Below are positions 1 through 6,773 of a stretch of DNA of 34,781 nucleotides, piece after piece. Source of the DNA: UBA9653 sp014859835 (GTDB taxonomy: Archaea > Thermoplasmatota > Thermoplasmata > UBA10834); contig JACZKW010000050.1 of the NCBI GenBank assembly GCA_014859835.1, forward strand, positions 1-34,781. Reading direction: 5' to 3'. The notes beneath the pieces are model-generated. The model saw nothing but the letters and a program-made list of their open reading frames with translations. It searched no databases and had not been told where the DNA came from. The first letter of the stretch is position 1; each line of letters begins with the position of its first letter. The position numbers and the translations under genes are program-made.

Positions 1-318
1 ACCTTCGGGAGGCAGGTCGGCACCTACCCGCTCCTGGTTGGCCTGCCATACGCCTTCGAGATAGGAATGGATATCGATATCGCGGTCATCGGGTGCGGCC
101 CCAGGAGCGTGACGGGGATAGCAAATCCGACGAATGCGAACACCGCATCGATGGCGATGCTCGAAGCGATCCCTGGGATAGGCAGGAGAAGGGCCATGAC
201 GATAATTAGAAAGAGGCCTTTCGATGATCCGGAGGACCTCTGGCAGATATTCGACGAGGAGACCGCCCTCGCATCGGCACGATCATATCTGGTATGCGGA
301 GATGTAGAGAGAACGTAG
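1..318 (+). CDS. Radical SAM protein C-terminal part with helix-hairpin-helix (5' end outside window)
   Basis: The frame is open from base 1 to the stop at 316-318, so the gene begins upstream of the window. The visible part starts with TFGRQVGTYPLLVGLPY and continues to a helix-hairpin-helix segment (LEAIPGIGRRRAMTIIRKRP) followed by PFDDPEDL. I recognise this combination from the C-terminus of archaeal radical SAM proteins that end in an HhH domain. The HhH implies nucleic-acid contact; the substrate is unknown. The radical SAM CxxxCxxC motif would lie outside the window, so the family call rests on the tail alone. The next gene (priL) starts 56 bases downstream on the same strand. Confidence 0.6.
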   Translation, partial: TFGRQVGTYPLLVGLPYAFEIGMDIDIAVIGCGPRSVTGIANPTNANTASMAMLEAIPGIGRRRAMTIIRKRPFDDPEDLWQIFDEETALASARSYLVCGDVERT

Positions 319-373
319 CAGTCAAGTTATTGTAATCAGAGCGGCGATTCGAGTAGAGAGGAGAGAGGACGGC

Positions 374-1405
374 GTGGATGTCAAGCTGGCGGCGAAGTAT
401 CCGTTCCTGAAGGGTGCATCTGCATATCTGAGGGAGACCGGAGTCGATCTGAACAAGCTCACCACCAGCGTAGCTTATGAAAGGGCCCGGTTCATGGGAA
501 AGGAAAGGGTCATGGAAGCGCTGGAGAACGGCATGATCGAGGACCATCCGATGGCATCGGAAGTAGATGCGAACAACGAATTATTGAGCTATCCAGTCGC
601 GAGGATGATAGTATCGGCCGTGACCGACCAGATGCTTGTGACCAGATACGCCATCGCCGAGGCGAAGAAGGCTGACAAGCATCTGAGAGGAGAGGAGTTC
701 ACGTTCATCAAATCGGTCGCTGAGGAGCTCGGACTGAATGTCTCGGTGGACGAGGATACCATCTCCGTGGATTTCACCGATTTCCTGAGGTTCTCTGCAG
801 CGATGAGGAGCAAGGATTGGAAGCTCATCAATCAGCGGCTGCAAGATGGTAGAGTCATCGTCACTAAGCAGCGATTGGTCAGACTCATCCAGCAGATGCT
901 CACGGAGAAGATCTCGTCCGAGCTTCCACTCGCGGTCAATGACGACATCATGAACGCATTCTCCCAGGACATCACGGTCATAAGCAAGATCATGGAGGAG
1001 AAGCGCGCGGAGTTCAAGGCGAGGAGCATGGGCAAGGTTAGCATCATAAGATTCCCCCCATGCATGAAGAAGCTCCTCACCATGATACAGAGCGGAGAGA
1101 ACGTCCCACACACCGGGAGATTCGCATTGGTGTCGTTCCTACACACACTGGGCATGAACTCTGACGAGGTACTGGAGACATTCTCATCAGCCCCTGATTT
1201 CGACGAGAGCAAGTCCCGGTACCAGATACAGCATATCACGGGGGAGATCTCCGGGACGGAGTACACTCCACCCGAATGCAGTACGATGAAGAGCTATGGC
1301 ATCTGCTTCGACCCTGATTCGCTGTGCAAGAGGGATTGGATGACCCATCCGTTGACATATTACAGATCCAAAGGCAAGAGGTTCAAACCTCCGTCACGGA
1401 AGTGA
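374..1405 (+). CDS. priL: DNA primase large subunit PriL
   Basis: Non-catalytic large subunit of the archaeal/eukaryotic primase, which partners PriS and carries an Fe-S domain needed for primer initiation. The 343-residue product has an all-helical N-terminal part (about residues 1-200). Its C-terminal domain has four cysteines at 230, 302, 311 and 318, in the contexts RFPPCMKKL, PPECSTMK, GICFDPDSLCKRD; this is the usual 4Fe-4S ligand pattern. HTGRFALVSFLHTLGM near residue 246 is also typical of PriL. The start is GTG at 374, preceded by a purine-rich GAGAGGAGAGAG stretch. The stop overlaps by 12 bases the end of the convergent CDP-alcohol phosphatidyltransferase gene. Length is normal for the family. 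Confidence 0.92.
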   Translation: MDVKLAAKYPFLKGASAYLRETGVDLNKLTTSVAYERARFMGKERVMEALENGMIEDHPMASEVDANNELLSYPVARMIVSAVTDQMLVTRYAIAEAKKADKHLRGEEFTFIKSVAEELGLNVSVDEDTISVDFTDFLRFSAAMRSKDWKLINQRLQDGRVIVTKQRLVRLIQQMLTEKISSELPLAVNDDIMNAFSQDITVISKIMEEKRAEFKARSMGKVSIIRFPPCMKKLLTMIQSGENVPHTGRFALVSFLHTLGMNSDEVLETFSSAPDFDESKSRYQIQHITGEISGTEYTPPECSTMKSYGICFDPDSLCKRDWMTHPLTYYRSKGKRFKPPSRK

Positions 1406-1981
1406 CTTCCAAATCATCCAGGCCCTCTGAAGAGCTGTGATGTTGCCAGCGATGCCGAAGTACACCATCATCCACCCGATGACGGTCAATCCCATGATGT
1501 CGTTGCTGAAGTCTCCGCCCAGCCACAATAGGATGTACTGGAGTATCGGGACCATGATCAGAAGCACCAGTCTGTCGGCTCGTCCGAGCACGCCCCTGTA
1601 CTCTCGACGGAGACCGAGCGCCTGGGCCTGCGTGCCCATGTAGCTGGCCAACATCACGCCGATGACCGCGAACAATCCGACGAACAACGAACAGTAGGCA
1701 CCGAGGGCGATACCCGCGAGTATGAACATGTCCGCGTATCTATCGATGATGTGGTCGACGAAGTCGCCCCGCTTGGATTCCTTGGACATCAGCCTGGCGA
1801 CCTTCCCATCCAGGGCGTCGAGCAATCCGTTCAACGCAACGAAAGCGGATGCGAGCAGGAGGAACAGCTCAGGTCTCTGCTGCGCGAAGAATATGCCTGC
1901 GAACAGTGCGCAGACCAGAGATGCTGCCGATATGTGGTGAGGGTTGACTGAGGTAAGCTGCTGCGCGGCAGGTGCCAGCAC
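1394..1981 (-). CDS. CDP-alcohol phosphatidyltransferase, probably archaetidylinositol phosphate synthase
   Basis: Membrane enzyme that joins a CDP-activated lipid and an alcohol phosphate. The signature DGxxAR(x8)GxxxDxxxD is complete: DGKVAR at residues 58-63, G72, D76 and D80, counted from the GTG at 1981. Several hydrophobic segments follow. In archaea this family makes polar headgroups of ether lipids; the archaetidylinositol phosphate synthase assignment is inferred from overall resemblance and not proven. The annotated GTG start is probably too late. The frame stays open upstream through LVLEKYRTEADR, which resembles the family N-terminus, and GGAGGT at 2029-2024 precedes a CTG at 2017-2015. 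The gene overlaps the end of the upstream kinase gene if that start is used. Confidence 0.85.
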   Translation of the reverse strand: MLAPAAQQLTSVNPHHISAASLVCALFAGIFFAQQRPELFLLLASAFVALNGLLDALDGKVARLMSKESKRGDFVDHIIDRYADMFILAGIALGAYCSLFVGLFAVIGVMLASYMGTQAQALGLRREYRGVLGRADRLVLLIMVPILQYILLWLGGDFSNDIMGLTVIGWMMVYFGIAGNITALQRAWMIWKSLP

Positions 1982-2007
1982 CCTGTCGGCCTCCGTGCGA
2001 TACTTCT

Positions 2008-2523
2008 CTAAAACCAGCTCATAACCTCCTGGCTCCAGTCAACATTGCCAACTGGATATTTTTCACTTTCTCCGGCGATGATTTCCTCAATCGCTTTGGC
2101 CACTGCCTCGGAAGACATGCCCGTGGCATCTATCTCGCATGTCTTTGGAACGCACCCCAGAGCCTCGACGAGGATGACATCAACGGCTTCCGCTTCCATG
2201 TTCTCCATGACCTTGGCCGCGCTCCATCCACGCAGCTCCAGACGCTCGCGAAGAACAGCTGGCGAGCAGCGCAGGACGATGGCGATATCGACCCCTAGAA
2301 GGTGGGAGAGGTGCCCCTCGAGCAACATATCCCCATCCATCTTCGAAAGAGCGGCCTTGAGCTTATCGACGTCCACCTCCTTCGAACCGCGTTCCTCGTC
2401 GATGCCCGTGATCGCATCGTACTCGTCTACTAGGTCGTTGACCCGTATGACGCGTATGGAACGAATGAGGGCGGTCGCGGAGGTCTTCCCGACACCTGGA
2501 GTCCCGGTCACTGCCACTTTCAT
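2008..2523 (-). CDS. Adenylate kinase-like NMP kinase of the Fap7/AK6 (CINAP) type
   Basis: P-loop nucleoside monophosphate kinase of 171 residues. The Walker A motif GTPGVGKTS is at residues 7-15, and EGHLSHLL and LRERLELRGWSAAKVMENMEAE match the archaeal putative adenylate kinase family related to yeast Fap7. Members have adenylate kinase/ATPase activity, and Fap7 acts in small-subunit ribosome maturation; that role here is inferred. I chose the ATG at 2523 instead of the more upstream ATG at 2556, because family members start at or very near MKVAVTGTPG and the extra 11 residues have no recognisable features. It lies 36 bases downstream of truA on the same strand and overlaps the likely true start of the phosphatidyltransferase. 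Confidence 0.85.
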   Translation of the reverse strand: MKVAVTGTPGVGKTSATALIRSIRVIRVNDLVDEYDAITGIDEERGSKEVDVDKLKAALSKMDGDMLLEGHLSHLLGVDIAIVLRCSPAVLRERLELRGWSAAKVMENMEAEAVDVILVEALGCVPKTCEIDATGMSSEAVAKAIEEIIAGESEKYPVGNVDWSQEVMSWF

Positions 2524-2559
2524 CTGAACGTGCGTACGAGTCTCCGCACATATCAACCT

Positions 2560-3378
2560 TCACAACCCGCGAAGAGATAGGTCACGGACATGCTCCGAGA
2601 AGATCAGGTTCATGGAATGACTCTTCATCATCCGCTCTGCCATCCGCTTTATGCGTATTCGCGCGCGCTCGTCCAGCTCGAACTCGACGCCGCAGTCGAC
2701 ATCCATGAGCAGGAGGTACTCGGGTGGGGAAAGGCCGATTCTTATGAGCTTCTTCTTCGCCTCCGGCCCGATCGATGCCAGGTCCAGCCTGCCAGTGCTT
2801 CCCTCGTTCATCACCCAGACGATCCGGCGGATCATGTTCCATAGAAAACTCTCCGCCCGGAAATCGAGGGCATGGAAAAGCCCCTCATCGGATATGTCGA
2901 TCGAGTCGATCTTCCTCATCGGATTCCTATCGGCCTTCGTGGCATATGATGAGAAATCATGTATCCCGATGAATCTCTCGGCCAGGTCTTTCATTATAGT
3001 AAGGTCCTGCCCGCCCTTGGGGAGATAGTATCGATACCATCGCTGCCTGGCCGCTCTTGGATTGAAATCATCAGGGACACGAGCGATGGAATACGCCCAT
3101 ATGTCATCCAGCTCAGAGTTGATCGCTGAGCATATGGACCGCAGCGGGAATGATGTGCGGAAGGAGATGACGTTCCCGAGGGCGCTCACGCCCCGGTCCG
3201 TGCGACTGGAACTTCTGTACCCGCACTCCCTCGGCGAGCTGATGGCACCCACCTTGTCGAGCGCTGTCACAAGTGCTCCCTCGACGGTCACTCTGCCCGG
3301 CTGCCTCTGGAAGCCGAAGTAGTTCGTGCCATCGTATGCGACCTTAAGCGCGACCCGTATCTCCTCTTCGCCGCTCAC
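2560..3378 (-). CDS. truA: tRNA pseudouridine synthase TruA
   Basis: Converts uridines in the tRNA anticodon arm (positions 38-40 in known members) to pseudouridine. The N-terminal segment ALKVAYDGTNYFGFQRQPG and the catalytic-aspartate motif SSRTDRGVSALGNVISF (Asp61) are plainly TruA. VPDDFNPRAARQRWYRYYL and DFSSYATK are further conserved blocks. Length, 272 residues, is normal. The start is GTG at 3378. It lies about 26 bases from the centre of a TATA box at 3401-3408 shared with the divergent TrmJ gene, so the transcript is probably leaderless. The gene is first in a minus-strand cluster with the Fap7-like kinase and the phosphatidyltransferase. Confidence 0.93.
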   Translation of the reverse strand: MSGEEEIRVALKVAYDGTNYFGFQRQPGRVTVEGALVTALDKVGAISSPRECGYRSSSRTDRGVSALGNVISFRTSFPLRSICSAINSELDDIWAYSIARVPDDFNPRAARQRWYRYYLPKGGQDLTIMKDLAERFIGIHDFSSYATKADRNPMRKIDSIDISDEGLFHALDFRAESFLWNMIRRIVWVMNEGSTGRLDLASIGPEAKKKLIRIGLSPPEYLLLMDVDCGVEFELDERARIRIKRMAERMMKSHSMNLIFSEHVRDLSLRGL

Positions 3379-3399
3379 GCCCAGATTATCTGCTACAGA

Positions 3400-3409
3400 G
3401 TTAAATACC
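3400..3409. promoter_or_regulatory. Shared bidirectional TATA box for truA and trmJ
   Basis: GTTAAATACC on the plus strand reads GGTATTTAAC on the minus strand, so it can serve as a TATA box in both directions. Its centre (about 3404) is 27 bases from the GTG of trmJ at 3431 and 26 bases from the GTG of truA at 3378. That is the normal archaeal TATA-to-start-site distance, so both mRNAs are predicted to be leaderless. Neither start has a convincing Shine-Dalgarno sequence. This is a sequence prediction. Confidence 0.6.
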
Positions 3410-3430
3410 TAGGGCATCTGTCGTGATGCC

Positions 3431-4207
3431 GTGCCGCACTTCAGGGTAGTACTGGTAGAGCCGTTGCACGACGGCAACGTCGGGGCGATCGCGCGGTCCA
3501 TGAAGAACTTCGGGCTCGAGGAATTGGTGCTTGTCAGACCTTGCGCCATAGGTGAGGAGGCGATCAAGCGCGCGATGCACGCCACGGACATCCTCAAGAA
3601 CGCGAAGAGAGTGTTCACCGACGAGGAGGCACTCCAGGGTGTGGATTTCGTGGCTGCCACTTCTGGAATCGATACCTGCAACGAGAAGCACTTCGCGAGG
3701 ATCTCGATGACTCCGAAGGAATTCTCGCAGAAAATCAAGGAGTTCGATGGCACCATCGCGATCCTTTTCGGCCGAGAGGATTTCGGACTCGACAAGGGGC
3801 TCCTCAGACGTTGCGACTTCCTCATCACTATTCCAGCTAATCCGGCATACACCATCCTCAACATCAGCCATGCCGCGGCGATAGTGTTCTACGAGCTCTT
3901 CGCAACAGGTGTGGAGAGATGGGAGCCGCAACTAGCCTCCGATATGGAGACTGAGAAACTGCACGAATACTTCGCCATGCTCCTCGACTGCATCGATTGG
4001 CCCGAACACAAGAAGGGGAAGACGAAGGTCATGTTCAGGCGGATCGTATCGAGAGCGGTCCCATCGACCTGGGAATTCCATTCGCTCATGGGGGTCCTGG
4101 ACAATGCCATAAAGGAGGCGACACATGGAGAGCTGCCCAAGAAGAGGCCCAGGAAGATCTCATCCAAGGCCAAGAAGGATGATGCGAAGACTGAGCTTGA
4201 ATCATGA
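3431..4207 (+). CDS. trmJ: TrmJ-type tRNA 2'-O-methyltransferase (SPOUT)
   Basis: SPOUT-class RNA 2'-O-methyltransferase. The three family motifs are present: GNVGAIARSMKNFG (residues 15-28, with the catalytic Asn/Arg region), GREDFGL (114-120) and NPAYTILNISHAAAI (137-151), which forms the knotted SAM site. The C-terminal tail (EYFAMLLDCIDWPEHKK and following) is that of TrmJ, which methylates position 32 of tRNA; archaeal members act on cytidine 32. The last 25 residues are lysine-rich, which could help RNA binding. The start is GTG at 3431; an ATG at 3426 is out of frame. The gene is followed by a strong hairpin terminator. Confidence 0.87.
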   Translation: MPHFRVVLVEPLHDGNVGAIARSMKNFGLEELVLVRPCAIGEEAIKRAMHATDILKNAKRVFTDEEALQGVDFVAATSGIDTCNEKHFARISMTPKEFSQKIKEFDGTIAILFGREDFGLDKGLLRRCDFLITIPANPAYTILNISHAAAIVFYELFATGVERWEPQLASDMETEKLHEYFAMLLDCIDWPEHKKGKTKVMFRRIVSRAVPSTWEFHSLMGVLDNAIKEATHGELPKKRPRKISSKAKKDDAKTELES

Positions 4208-4228
4208 TTGATTTCCGAAAAATCTGTG

Positions 4229-4264
4229 GCGCCCCCCGAAGTTACGGTAGGGGGCGCATTTTTT
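4229..4264. terminator. Hairpin followed by a T-run, between convergent trmJ and ftsZ
   Basis: The perfect 8-base inverted repeat GCGCCCCC (4229-4236) and GGGGGCGC (4250-4257) encloses a 13-base loop and is followed by TTTTTT at 4259-4264. On the minus strand the same stem is followed by a T-rich stretch (complement of 4217-4222), so it may end both trmJ (stop 4207) and the opposing ftsZ (stop 4290). Archaeal termination depends mainly on the T-run; the hairpin may add stability. Confidence 0.7.
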
Positions 4265-4289
4265 GTGGTTGTATATGTGGGGGAGGATA

Positions 4290-5339
4290 TCATCCTAACA
4301 CGTTTGCCATGGCAATCCGGGTGCTGATCAGCCCGTCTATTTCTGGGAGCCTGAACGCATCCGGATCTTCGGGCGTCCGGACGCCCGTGACTATCGCCAT
4401 CAGCTTGATGCTCTGGCCGATGTCCGGATCTATTCTTGCACCCAGTTTGATGTGGGCGCAATCACCGAGTTTGTTCGTGATACCGTTGAAGACTTCGTAC
4501 GCCTTCCGCAGGGATAGCGACGGACCACCGGTGAGATGGATCATCGCGCCTGTGGCGCCTTCGAAGTCGATATCCAGCAGTGGGTTGCTGATCGCCTCCG
4601 CGACCACCTTCTGGGCGTCCTCGCTCTCACCGTAGAGCACGGTGGACGCGCCACCCTTGAGCATCAGGCTCCTGAAGTCTGCGAAGTCCAGATTGATCAT
4701 GCTGGTCTCGCACACCGTTTCGGTCACACCCTTGACGACCTCGACGATGAGCTGGTCCATCACCATGAACGCCTGTTCGATCGGCAACTTGGGCGCGATC
4801 TTCAACAGACGGTTGTTGTCGAGTATGATCGTGCTGTGAGCGCTCTCCCTCAGCTTCGCGATCCCGTTGAACGCGACGCGCAACCTCCCCTTCTCGATAT
4901 CGAAGGGTATCGTCACGAGCGCGACTGATATCGCGCCGTGTCTTCGCGCAGCCTCTGCTACGACTGGCGCAACTCCAGTGCCCGTTCCGCCGCCCATGCC
5001 AGCTGTGACGAATACGATATCGTATTCGCGCACGAGCGCCTCTATCTTGTCCATCGCGTCATGCGCCACCTTCTCGCCAAGGGTCGGGTCGCCGCCCGTG
5101 CCATATCCGGATGTCGCATGCTCGCCTATGAGCAATCTCTTCTTCACATCGATCCTGGCCAAGTGGAACTTGTCCGTGTTGATGGCGATGGTGTCGACGC
5201 CTTCCAGCGCTACTCTGTTGATTCTGTGCACACTGTTCGAGCCGCCGCCACCGCAGCCCACGACGCATATCTTCGGAGCAAGATGTGCCTCGAAGTCGCG
5301 CTCCGTCTCGAGGGCATCCTGGATCAACTTGTTGAGCAT
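4290..5339 (-). CDS. ftsZ: Cell division protein FtsZ, downstream of an RHH regulator (FtsZ2-like by context)
   Basis: Tubulin-family GTPase that polymerises at the division site. The N-terminal glycine-rich loop VVGCGGGGSNSVHRI begins at residue 26, the tubulin/FtsZ signature GMGGGTGTG is at 114-122, and the catalytic T7 loop appears as MINLDFADFRSLM. Length is 349 residues. It has a short N-terminal helix and no long C-terminal tail. It is clearly more divergent from the two tandem ftsZ genes at 13.6-16 kb than those are from each other. It starts 95 bases after a double RHH regulator gene and likely shares its transcript. GGGAGGTGC lies 9 bases before the ATG. By analogy with the haloarchaeal cdrS-ftsZ2 pair I infer an FtsZ2-like role; a phylogeny would decide. 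Confidence 0.93.
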   Translation of the reverse strand: MLNKLIQDALETERDFEAHLAPKICVVGCGGGGSNSVHRINRVALEGVDTIAINTDKFHLARIDVKKRLLIGEHATSGYGTGGDPTLGEKVAHDAMDKIEALVREYDIVFVTAGMGGGTGTGVAPVVAEAARRHGAISVALVTIPFDIEKGRLRVAFNGIAKLRESAHSTIILDNNRLLKIAPKLPIEQAFMVMDQLIVEVVKGVTETVCETSMINLDFADFRSLMLKGGASTVLYGESEDAQKVVAEAISNPLLDIDFEGATGAMIHLTGGPSLSLRKAYEVFNGITNKLGDCAHIKLGARIDPDIGQSIKLMAIVTGVRTPEDPDAFRLPEIDGLISTRIAMANVLG

Positions 5340-5434
5340 GCGCTAATTGCACCTCCCTGAAGAGGGCGTTCGCTCATGCATACATGCGTGCGTGGCCATC
5401 TGCTTCCCATCCTTTGCGCTCGGTTTGTGGATCG

Positions 5435-5749
5435 TCACCTTTCGAGTTCTTGCATCGCTTGTGACAATCTCTTGCGTATGTATTCGCGCACAGCGTTTCT
5501 GATGGCGTCGTCTACAGAAACGGAGTCGCCGTCCTGAACTAGCTGCTTCAGGTTCACGACATTGCCCTTAGGCAGCTCGACTGTTACCTTCTCTATGTAT
5601 TCTGGCGTGAATTCGCTCTCGACGAACTTGTCTATCGCCGCCCTGATTGCGTCAGAGAGCGTGGAGAACTTCCCCTGATCCACTAGAGCCTGGAGCGCCT
5701 GGACGCGCTCATTCGGTAGTCTTATCGTGACACGCTCTGACTCGACCAT
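5435..5749 (-). CDS. Double ribbon-helix-helix transcription factor, CdrS-like by context
   Basis: A 104-residue protein made of two ribbon-helix-helix (MetJ/Arc/CopG-type) units in one chain: residues 5-43 (ERVTIRLPNERVQALQALVD, then a helix ending AAIDKFVE) and 53-95 (EKVTVELPKGNVVNLKQLV, then AVREYIRKRL). RHH proteins bind DNA as dimers through a two-stranded beta ribbon; a tandem copy could form that dimer intramolecularly. It lies directly upstream of ftsZ on the same strand. In haloarchaea the single-RHH protein CdrS is co-transcribed with ftsZ2 and regulates cell division, so a division-regulator role is inferred. Its own promoter carries inverted repeats that could be an operator. The ATG at 5749 has GGGAG upstream. 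Confidence 0.85.
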   Translation of the reverse strand: MVESERVTIRLPNERVQALQALVDQGKFSTLSDAIRAAIDKFVESEFTPEYIEKVTVELPKGNVVNLKQLVQDGDSVSVDDAIRNAVREYIRKRLSQAMQELER

Positions 5750-5785
5750 TTGGAAGTCTCCCGTCGTCGGACGATATTGCTCGAA

Positions 5786-5827
5786 TTGTCAGACAAATGT
5801 CAGTATAAACTCGTGAGTATTTATACC
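5786..5827 (-). promoter_or_regulatory. Promoter and candidate operator of the RHH-ftsZ operon
   Basis: On the minus strand GGTATAAATA (complement of 5818-5827) is a good TATA box about 70 bases before the RHH start. A second TATA-like element lies at 5803-5810. The two form an imperfect inverted repeat: GTATAAACTC at 5803-5812 and GAGTATTTATAC at 5815-5826. Further downstream, TTGTC-A-GACAA at 5786-5796 is an 11-base palindrome close to the predicted start site, followed on the plus strand by a repeat of TGTCAG at 5798-5803. Short palindromes next to an RHH gene suggest autoregulation. This is inference from position and symmetry. Confidence 0.5.
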
Positions 5828-5847
5828 TTTCTTGGTCCCGGTTCTGT

Positions 5848-6254
5848 CTAATTAACGGGTGTTTTCTGTCTGACGTTTTGCCCTGTAAATCTTCGGGTGG
5901 TGGCGAGCTTCAGAAGCTCATGCCACTTGAAGCCTGGCAACGATGGAATATCAGCGGCTTCGGCGGCTGTCATGCCTAGCGCTTGATGAGTCCGAATCAT
6001 GTCGTAATGAACCCTCCATCCGCCCATCAAAGCTGACGCTCCCGCTTCGTGATCGAACGCTCTCATGATCTTAGTTCTCGATTTCTCCGTGCCGTGAAGT
6101 CTCTCTACAAGGTTGTTTGACTTAGCCGCGCGAATGCTCGGCACTACCTTGTGCGGTGTGCTTCTGCTTGATGCCCGAAAGCATATCACCCTTGCGCTTG
6201 AGACTCCCGAACTCCATTTTGATGGCCTTGTTGGGATAGCTCGGCATGCCGTTC
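5848..6254 (-). pseudogene. Broken IS6-like (DDE) transposase remnant
   Basis: The open part (5848 to about 6140) encodes NNLVERLHGTEKSRTKIMRAF, GWRVHYDMIRTHQALG and MTAAEAADI. This is the C-terminal, glutamate-containing end of IS6/IS240-type DDE transposases. Upstream, in a different minus-strand frame (about 6185-6254), NGMPSYPNKAIKMEFGSLKRKG matches the region around the second catalytic Asp, which here reads Asn (codon 6254-6252). The two parts are separated by at least one frameshift and a TAA, and the N-terminal half is missing. The element is therefore dead. I could not find convincing terminal inverted repeats or a target duplication. Confidence 0.8.
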
Positions 6255-6385
6255 TATGGCTCTCAGACGGCGTATCAATGCTTTCACATTCCTGATTGAT
6301 TCATGACAAGACTTATCAGAAATGTACCGTCATCCCATGCTCCGGACCGTGCTCTATCCGAAGCACGTTCGGGAGTGGTGAGGAA

Positions 6386-6680
6386 ATGGGGGTGCAGAAC
6401 TATTGGGAGTTCAAAGACTGCCAGCGACTTCCCGGAGGAGCCAAGATATCCGAACGCGGAGTATGCCCAGCGTACACGTACTCTCAATCGGATGGAATGA
6501 ATCATGGGAAGAATGGTGGAAGGATATGCTGCGATCGCAGGCACTCTTTGTGGAGGAGAACCCACTGGATCGTTCGTGCCCAAGGTGATCATATGCATGA
6601 ATTGCGACTTCTACAAGAAGGTTCAAGAAGAAGAGGGGAAGGGCTTCAAGTTCGCGGTGGAATGTGGACACCGAGCATGA
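6386..6680 (+). pseudogene. Frameshifted two-CW domain protein
   Basis: The ATG at 6386 opens a frame reading MGVQNYWEFKDCQRLPGGAK, then GVCPAYTY, then DGMNHGKNGGRIC. After the codon at about 6525 the similarity jumps to another frame: AIAGTLCGGEPTGSFVPKV, IICMNCDFYKKVQEEEGKG, FAVECGHRA and a stop at 6678-6680. Together these give the cysteine-rich two-CW domain protein, a small family common in anaerobes and of unknown function. The break fits loss of two bases from the TGG of the second CW. The first CW has also decayed, reading NYWEF where family members have NCWEF. Damage in both name-giving motifs supports a real pseudogene over a sequencing error. Confidence 0.72.
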
Positions 6681-6773
6681 TTACGTCGCGGACTTATGAG
6701 TATCAATCGATCGATCGGTCTCGACAAACGAAAAAGGGATTTCCCACGAACGCATTGACACCCGGGCGCAGCC

